From Thermoplasmata archaeon (GTDB lineage Archaea; Thermoplasmatota; Thermoplasmata; Thermoplasmatales; Thermoplasmataceae), in the NCBI GenBank assembly GCA_021792045.1, contig JAJYVJ010000058.1:1-10529 (forward strand): a DNA stretch of 10,529 bases, given 5' to 3'. The notes under the pieces are model-generated. The model did no database searches. It was not told where the DNA came from and was given only the letters and a program-made list of their open reading frames with translations. Position 1 is the first letter of the stretch. Each line of letters opens with the position of its first letter. Shown piece by piece: positions 6,567 through 10,529 of the stretch. The position numbers and the translations under genes are program-made.

Positions 6567-8398
6567 CTCTTTTGTTTTTTGTTGTTTAGGTACAGAACAG
6601 ATCCAATCGCCACAACAGCAACCACAACGCCAACGGCGATATAGTCGTAAGTTAATGGACTAATTCCCTTATTAGTTGCAGCAGGTGTGTTCAGCGGGTA
6701 CAGGTGAAGTAGCACAACCTCAGACGGTCCAGGGTACCATGGAACTGGTATCCAGTAAGGGTTTGAGGCATTTGGCCAACCACCTATTGATGTATTCACG
6801 TATTCATACCATTGGGCCGAATAGACAAGTGGGATCATGGGCATCTGTTCCGTAACGATTGTGACCATGTGGTTTATGTCATTTCCTTGGTAGGTTAGGT
6901 TTCCTGTTTCAGTATAATTGTTGTAGTATGTCATAAAGTTAGTCGAAGAGTAATTCCATCTCTCCTCATTGATATACGAAGTATTTCCAATAGGGAGAAC
7001 TTTGCCTATGAAGCCCCCATAATCATAATATGGTGTTGGTCCAACTCCCGTTACAGTGTCGAGTGCCATCTGATAATTACCGTCAGAAATGTCACTTTCT
7101 ATAACGCTTGCTGTTGGTGTTGTTGTTGTAACGGTAAGCCCTATCGATTTCAGATCTTTTGCAATGATAGTTATGTCCGTATCCCAGTCTGAGTAACCTG
7201 CCACAGACATTAAGTTTAAGTCAGGTACTATAGTTCCATTAGGTGCGGTCAACTGTCCCTTAGAATTAAGTGTAAATCCGTGGGCTGATAATATACTAAG
7301 CGCAAGAGAAACGTTGTATTCTGCATATTTATTAGCTAGATTTGCGTTAGATGCGTTAAGATAAGTCATCTGCTGTTGCAGTATGTTTGCGCCATTTGCT
7401 GGTGCCTCGTATCCATACTCTCCGATGTTATCTATGGCCGTTCTGTTGATGGCTACACTCAATGCCACCCTGAAGAAGGTTTGGTTAAGAGGATAGATCA
7501 GGTTATTTAGGACTATGGTTGTCTGTTGCCCTGGAGGATACCAGTATTTGTTATGCGCCGGGTTATTGGCCGTAAACAACTGAGTCACGTTTGGTTCAAA
7601 GACAGAAGCCCATTCAACCTTTCCTTCTGCCAAAGCCAATGCCAATGCACTGTTACTTGTGTAGTCAACGTAGACTACATTTGCAATTTTTGGTTCGTTA
7701 GGTTGCCAGTAATGTGGGTTTTTTGTAAGCACTATTTTCTGAGGACTGAAACTCTGCAGCATATACGGTCCTGTTCCTATCGGATTAGTGACTATCTGAC
7801 TCTGAGGATCCGGAACTCCATTAGATGTTGCATTTTCCCATGTCTCGTTTACGGGGAAGATAACCTGTGACCCTATATAGAAGAGATACTCGGTCTGTGG
7901 AGATGTAAATTTAAACGAGACTTCGTATGGGCCTAATGCGGTAATGTTACTTACAACAGGCCATGAACCAAGAGCTTTCTTTTCAAGATTAAAGGTATAA
8001 ACAACATCGTAGGAGTTAAAAGGAGCGCCGTTGCTATAAGTTACATTGTGACGAAGCGTTATATTCAGATACATGCCATTAGGGCTGAACTTATATGACG
8101 TACCCAGCCAAGGGAGCACTGTTCCATTGTAGGTATTTATCTGGAACAGCGGTTCAAAAATAAATCCCATAATCCCTGCAGGGGTTGTCCAGACATTGAA
8201 CGGATTAAAATTATCCACAAACGCCGCAGTTGGACCCGGCGAGAGATACAGTGTACTCTGGTTGCTAGCAGTTGCTGCATTTGTCGCAGTTGACGAGTGA
8301 ACATCAGAAGAATGCCCCCCAAAAACGACAAATCCAGACAAAACCATAATCAACGCAATTGCTACAGCAATTTTTCGTTTACTACTTATTATTGTCAT
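6554..8398 (-). CDS. dppA: Membrane-anchored family 5 extracellular solute-binding protein
   Basis: This 614-aa protein captures the substrate outside the cell for the adjoining permease. An N-terminal basic stretch (SKRK) and hydrophobic segment (about 10-28) form a signal sequence with no lipobox cysteine. A Ser/Thr-rich spacer follows. The body (about 50-540) is a family 5 binding fold: TNPIGTGPYMLQSF, HYWQPNEPKIANVVY and VALSVAINRTAI are the recognisable landmarks. A C-terminal helix (about 586-605) with a basic tail (NNKKQKRKND) anchors it, an arrangement common in archaea. About 19 N-X-S/T sequons are present and charged residues are sparse, fitting a glycosylated surface protein of an acidophile. 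Archaeal members of this class bind cellobiose and related oligosaccharides as well as peptides. The glycosidase and TrmB neighbours favour a beta-glycoside, which is an inference. The ATG at 8398 lies 26 bp from a strong TATA box, so the transcript is probably leaderless. Confidence 0.92.
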   Translation of the reverse strand: MTIISSKRKIAVAIALIMVLSGFVVFGGHSSDVHSSTATNAATASNQSTLYLSPGPTAAFVDNFNPFNVWTTPAGIMGFIFEPLFQINTYNGTVLPWLGTSYKFSPNGMYLNITLRHNVTYSNGAPFNSYDVVYTFNLEKKALGSWPVVSNITALGPYEVSFKFTSPQTEYLFYIGSQVIFPVNETWENATSNGVPDPQSQIVTNPIGTGPYMLQSFSPQKIVLTKNPHYWQPNEPKIANVVYVDYTSNSALALALAEGKVEWASVFEPNVTQLFTANNPAHNKYWYPPGQQTTIVLNNLIYPLNQTFFRVALSVAINRTAIDNIGEYGYEAPANGANILQQQMTYLNASNANLANKYAEYNVSLALSILSAHGFTLNSKGQLTAPNGTIVPDLNLMSVAGYSDWDTDITIIAKDLKSIGLTVTTTTPTASVIESDISDGNYQMALDTVTGVGPTPYYDYGGFIGKVLPIGNTSYINEERWNYSSTNFMTYYNNYTETGNLTYQGNDINHMVTIVTEQMPMIPLVYSAQWYEYVNTSIGGWPNASNPYWIPVPWYPGPSEVVLLHLYPLNTPAATNKGISPLTYDYIAVGVVVAVVAIGSVLYLNNKKQKRKND

Positions 8399-8418
8399 TA
8401 CTCATTTCATCTAATGGG

Positions 8419-8454
8419 TATATTTATACTTTAAGCATTTTAATATACTTACCA
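8419..8454 (-). promoter_or_regulatory. dppA operon promoter with operator-like elements
   Basis: On the minus strand TATAAATATA (complement of 8419-8428) is centred about 25 bp before the dppA ATG, the spacing of a leaderless archaeal promoter. Immediately upstream is an imperfect palindrome (8433-8450, AAGCATTTTAATATACTT, seven of nine pairs). Overlapping it is TGGTAAGTAT (complement of 8445-8454), the word also found at the trmB start. A protein bound here would sit over the site where TFB contacts DNA, so repression or activation is possible. The regulator identity is inferred from gene context. Confidence 0.6.
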
Positions 8455-8630
8455 ATGTAGTATAAGTTACAATTGCGTAATTTACGGTTTTTTCAAAAAC
8501 GAGGTTCTTGGCGGAGTTTCCTATCCTAGGTATATAACAACTCTCTAGGAAAAGAGAGAGGTTTCGTTAATTCCAGAATAGTTAAGGAAGATTGCATAAG
8601 CCCTAGCACAGGATCATTTTTCAAATAGTG
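8455..8630. other. Intergenic spacer with short hairpins, no gene seen
   Basis: The rest of the 232-bp gap between the ATPase gene and dppA contains no supported gene. It holds CTCTCT (8541-8546) facing AGAGAG (8553-8558) over a 6-base loop, and GTTTTT facing AAAAAC (8487-8500). On the minus strand these give a C/T-rich run and a T5 run downstream of the ATPase stop, which could end that transcript before the dppA promoter. A TATATA element at 8531-8536 is also present, but no transcript can be assigned to it. Confidence 0.35.
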
Positions 8631-10022
8631 TTAAAAAGACGGAGTTTTGTCTCTAATAAAGTCATTTACCATCTTTTTCAGGTCTATGAGGAGAACTTCA
8701 TCGTCGCTAAAAGAAAAACCAGACCGGGAGTAAATTATGTATTTGTCGTTTCTTCTCTCTTTGTACCAAGGAAAAAGTTCTGACTTTTTAATAAGCTCAT
8801 TTAGTGTATCACGTCCAACTTTCTTGTTTGTCCATTTAGATTCAGAAAAATACACTGTTGACGAACGAGAATCAACTGCCACAGCGTCTATTTCAGTCTC
8901 TCTGAACCACCATCTCCCTATATCTGTGGCGGAAATACTTTTTGTTCTAACCATGGTTGCTATGTGTTCTATGCAGATATCTTCGAATATTTTGGAAACA
9001 TATTCATCTAGTCCTCTCATAATTACGTCAGAAACCTCATCCGAAAGTCCAAACTCGATCATAGGCACTTTATCCCTAATAAATTTAAACCAGAACCTGA
9101 AAAAATTGTCCGCAATTCTGTATCTGGTTCGCCCCCTTTTGCCGTATTCAAATATTGGATAGCGTCTTTCGACTATGTCTAGGCCTTCCGTAAGGTAGTG
9201 CATATATTTAGGTATCTCAGTCTGGTTTATCCCTGCTTTATTGCCAATTTCGGACAATGTAGAAGCTCCAGAAGCCATGTTTTCAAGAATGTCCAGGTAG
9301 CGCATGGGCTCTCTCGTATTTTCAGAAAGGATGAATAATGGCTCTTGGAAAAGCAAGCCCATCTTGTTCAGTATAGAGGTCTTGATATTTCTCTGTAGCG
9401 TTAGCTTCGGATCATAGTTCAGGAGATACATAGGAGTCCCTCCATAAACTGAAAATGCTCTCACCATATCCTCTGCATCCATGTCTTCGAAAAAAGGAAC
9501 GGCGCTCTTGAAGCTCAGTGGCTTCATTTTCAGTTGCGCGGTTCTCCTCCCGTAAAGAGGAGAGGAGTGGGAAAGTAGATTAGATTCTATTACACCAACG
9601 GCAGAACCAGTCAAAATTAGCTTGATCTGACTCTTGCTTAGCGTTTGATCCCATAACGCCTGGAGCTCAATGTTAAAGTCTTTATCAAGATCGGCACCTC
9701 TTTGAAATTCATCGATTACAACTAGAATCTTTCTAGTTTGGGAAATCTCAGACAGCAAAACAAAGAACTCTCTAAAGTTTTTTATTGAAGGCTTAACCGG
9801 TAGTGCCCCCGCGTGGTACATCGTTTCTGCAAAGTTGTCCAGAAGACGGCTCAAATTGGAACTATAGAACAAGAAATAAAGCCCTGAGTACTTTCTAATC
9901 AGATGATAACATAGCTCTGTTTTTCCTATCCTTCTGCGGCCATATAAGACGACCAATGAGGCGCCTTCGGATTGATATATTTTGTCAATTATATTTATTT
10001 CATCTTGTCTGTCTAGGAACAT
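8631..10022 (-). CDS. Archaeal ATPase (ATPase_2/DUF234) with C-terminal nuclease-like domain
   Basis: Counted from the ATG at 10022 (463 aa), the N-terminal ATPase domain opens with FLDRQDEINIIDKIY. It has Walker A YGRRRIGKTEL (about 27-37), Walker B ILVVIDEFQ (Asp104, Glu105) and the sensor-like LILTGSAVG (135-143). A winged-helix region (about 239-290) leads to YRIADNFFRFWFKFI (301-315), the typical junction of this family. The C-terminal part (about 345-463) matches DUF234: EIDAVAV followed by FSESKW gives Asp379, Glu394 and Lys396, the pattern of PD-(D/E)XK nuclease folds. The role of these proteins is not established; nucleic-acid handling or a stress or mobile-element function are possibilities. 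A longer frame starting at 10100 adds 26 residues unlike the family. The A/T-rich TATA element about 30 bp before 10022 supports the shorter form. It is not obviously part of the sugar module. Confidence 0.88.
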   Translation of the reverse strand: MFLDRQDEINIIDKIYQSEGASLVVLYGRRRIGKTELCYHLIRKYSGLYFLFYSSNLSRLLDNFAETMYHAGALPVKPSIKNFREFFVLLSEISQTRKILVVIDEFQRGADLDKDFNIELQALWDQTLSKSQIKLILTGSAVGVIESNLLSHSSPLYGRRTAQLKMKPLSFKSAVPFFEDMDAEDMVRAFSVYGGTPMYLLNYDPKLTLQRNIKTSILNKMGLLFQEPLFILSENTREPMRYLDILENMASGASTLSEIGNKAGINQTEIPKYMHYLTEGLDIVERRYPIFEYGKRGRTRYRIADNFFRFWFKFIRDKVPMIEFGLSDEVSDVIMRGLDEYVSKIFEDICIEHIATMVRTKSISATDIGRWWFRETEIDAVAVDSRSSTVYFSESKWTNKKVGRDTLNELIKKSELFPWYKERRNDKYIIYSRSGFSFSDDEVLLIDLKKMVNDFIRDKTPSF

Positions 10023-10045
10023 AATACTTATACTCATAATACTAA

Positions 10046-10063
10046 GTAATATAATAATATAAT
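10046..10063 (-). promoter_or_regulatory. Putative TATA element for the ATPase gene
   Basis: An A/T-only stretch (minus-strand ATTATATTATTATATT, complement of 10048-10063) is centred about 30 bp upstream of the ATG at 10022. This spacing fits a transcript with almost no leader and argues against the upstream start at 10100, which lies on the wrong side of this element. Confidence 0.5.
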
Positions 10064-10183
10064 CGGTACTGAGTGTTTCTCGGTGCGATGAGAACGTCAC
10101 CTTTAGTGAAATTGCTTGCTTAAAGTTTATAACACAGATTAGAAGAATAACAAAATCAAAATACAGTTAAGAGTAATGATCCC
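10064..10183. other. Intergenic region between ATPase gene and IS110 remnant
   Basis: This stretch separates two divergent units and contains no supported gene. GTTTATAA at about 10126-10133 is a possible TATA element for the plus-strand transposase remnant, but it lies more than 50 bp from the ATG at 10184. One end of the IS110 element should fall here. These elements lack clear terminal inverted repeats, so no boundary can be placed by eye. Confidence 0.35.
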
Positions 10184-10529
10184 ATGAACAGTTTCGTTGT
10201 TGGAATAGATCTGGGAGAGAAGGAAAGCGATGGAACCTACATGTCACCTGATGGCGAGATAAAGGAAGGATTCAGGTTCCCACGAATAGAGTGGGCCACT
10301 CCGAATTCAAAAAGAAGATACCGCTTGAGCTAAGGATCGCATTAGAAGCCTCCGAATCTGCGTATGCAGTATCCGGAGTGGTAAAGAATCTTGGACATTT
10401 ACCTCCACATGAATTTTCATGATGTGGACGGTAAACGCCCTTACAGCGAGGAGTTGGCATATGTTCAAGTCCATGAAAGAGAAGGGAACGAGCATAAGTG
10501 GGAGAGCAAGGAGAACAGGAGTGGCTCCA
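10184..10529 (+). pseudogene. Degraded IS110-family transposase, 5' part, cut by window edge
   Basis: The start MNSFVVGIDLGEKES carries the first catalytic aspartate (Asp9) of IS110-type DEDD transposases, followed by DGEIKEGFRFP. A 1-base loss near 10280-10281 then moves the match to another frame, which reads TNRVGHSEFKKKIP, RIALEAS (with the second acidic residue) and VKNLGH, ending at 10398. Next, 22 bases (10399-10420) interrupt the frame. Removing them restores GHDVD, a normal IS110 continuation. After 10430 a third frame reads VNALTARSWHMFKSMKEK to the edge. The KTD-type motif expected about here is not clear. Reading straight through from ATG 10184 gives a stop at 10331, so this copy cannot make an active transposase without recoding. 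Part of the last frame (KEKGTSISGRARRTG) also resembles an IS21-type helix-turn-helix, so a second element joined here is an alternative. Confidence 0.7.
10398..10435. repeat. Quasi-palindrome inside the IS110 remnant
   Basis: TTTACC (10398-10403) pairs with GGTAAA (10430-10435), TCCA (10404-10407) with TGGA (10425-10428), and CATGAA (10408-10413) with TTCATG (10416-10421). The loop is TT and two small bulges fall on the right side. That is 16 pairs within 38 bases. The left arm lies almost wholly in the 22-base insertion that breaks the transposase frame, so the palindrome probably arose with the insertion. Confidence 0.6.

Noticed and set aside
7526..7870. 114-codon open frame on the plus strand inside dppA, rich in Cys and Arg
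   Set aside because: The composition is typical of an antisense shadow, and dppA is clearly the coding strand here.
6554..8398. Reading dppA and dppB as one gene, since they are in the same frame 15 bp apart
   Set aside because: A TAA stop separates them and each has complete family-specific ends, so they are two proteins.
8541..8558. Possible strong terminator or CRISPR-like repeat at the CTCTCT/AGAGAG hairpin
   Set aside because: It occurs only once, so it is not an array. No T run follows it on either strand, so it is kept only as part of the spacer description.
8737..9162. 141-codon plus-strand frame inside the ATPase gene
   Set aside because: It is antisense to the conserved nuclease-like domain and carries no family motif.
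10023..10100. Upstream extension of the ATPase gene with a hydrophobic stretch (YIIILLSIMSISIM)
   Set aside because: The family starts at the MFLDRQDE-type segment, and the probable TATA element lies inside this extension, so these codons are upstream DNA rather than protein.
10272..10495. Two short minus-strand frames at the right edge
   Set aside because: They are antisense to the recognisable IS110 remnant and have no motif.

Overview
The window looks like a euryarchaeal chromosome segment, most likely from an acidophilic relative of the Thermoplasmatales. This assignment is inferred from gene families, not from a marker gene. The supporting signs are a TrmB-type regulator, a Sulfolobus-type GH1 beta-glycosidase, a membrane-anchored archaeal solute-binding protein crowded with N-glycosylation sequons, and an archaeal ATPase of the ATPase_2/DUF234 type. 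TATA boxes also lie about 26 bp upstream of start codons, as expected for leaderless transcripts.

Layout: positions 1-65 may hold the last codons of a membrane protein. A TrmB-like regulator (100-1122) and a GH1 beta-glycosidase (1171-2622) follow on the plus strand. Convergent to them, on the minus strand, is a complete five-gene ABC importer of the dipeptide/oligopeptide (Opp/Dpp) class. In transcription order it is the binding protein (8398-6554), permease B (6538-5522), permease C (5529-4564), a short ATPase F (4567-3752) and ATPase D (3768-2800). Genes B to D overlap by 4 to 17 bp and form a tight operon. Upstream of it is a 232-bp intergenic region carrying the operon promoter. Next is an ATPase with a C-terminal nuclease-like domain on the minus strand (10022-8631). 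The right edge holds a degraded IS110-family transposase start (10184 to the window end).

How the genes fit together: several archaeal Opp/Dpp-class transporters import cellobiose and other beta-linked oligosaccharides rather than peptides. Pairing this importer with a LacS-type beta-glycosidase and a TrmB regulator points to a beta-glycoside uptake and hydrolysis module. In it, the binding protein captures the sugar at the outer membrane face, the B/C/D/F complex imports it, LacS cleaves it in the cytoplasm, and TrmB senses the sugar. A 10-base word (TGGTAAGTAT) occurs both at the start of the regulator gene and just upstream of the binding-protein TATA box. A diverged version lies upstream of lacS. 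This is a candidate operator linking the three transcription units.

No RNA gene, CRISPR array or obviously new defence system is visible. The most unusual local structures are the perfect 10-bp hairpin over the stop codon of the binding-protein gene, the shared operator-like word, the shortened active-site loop of the glycosidase, and a quasi-palindromic 22-nt insertion in the IS110 remnant.
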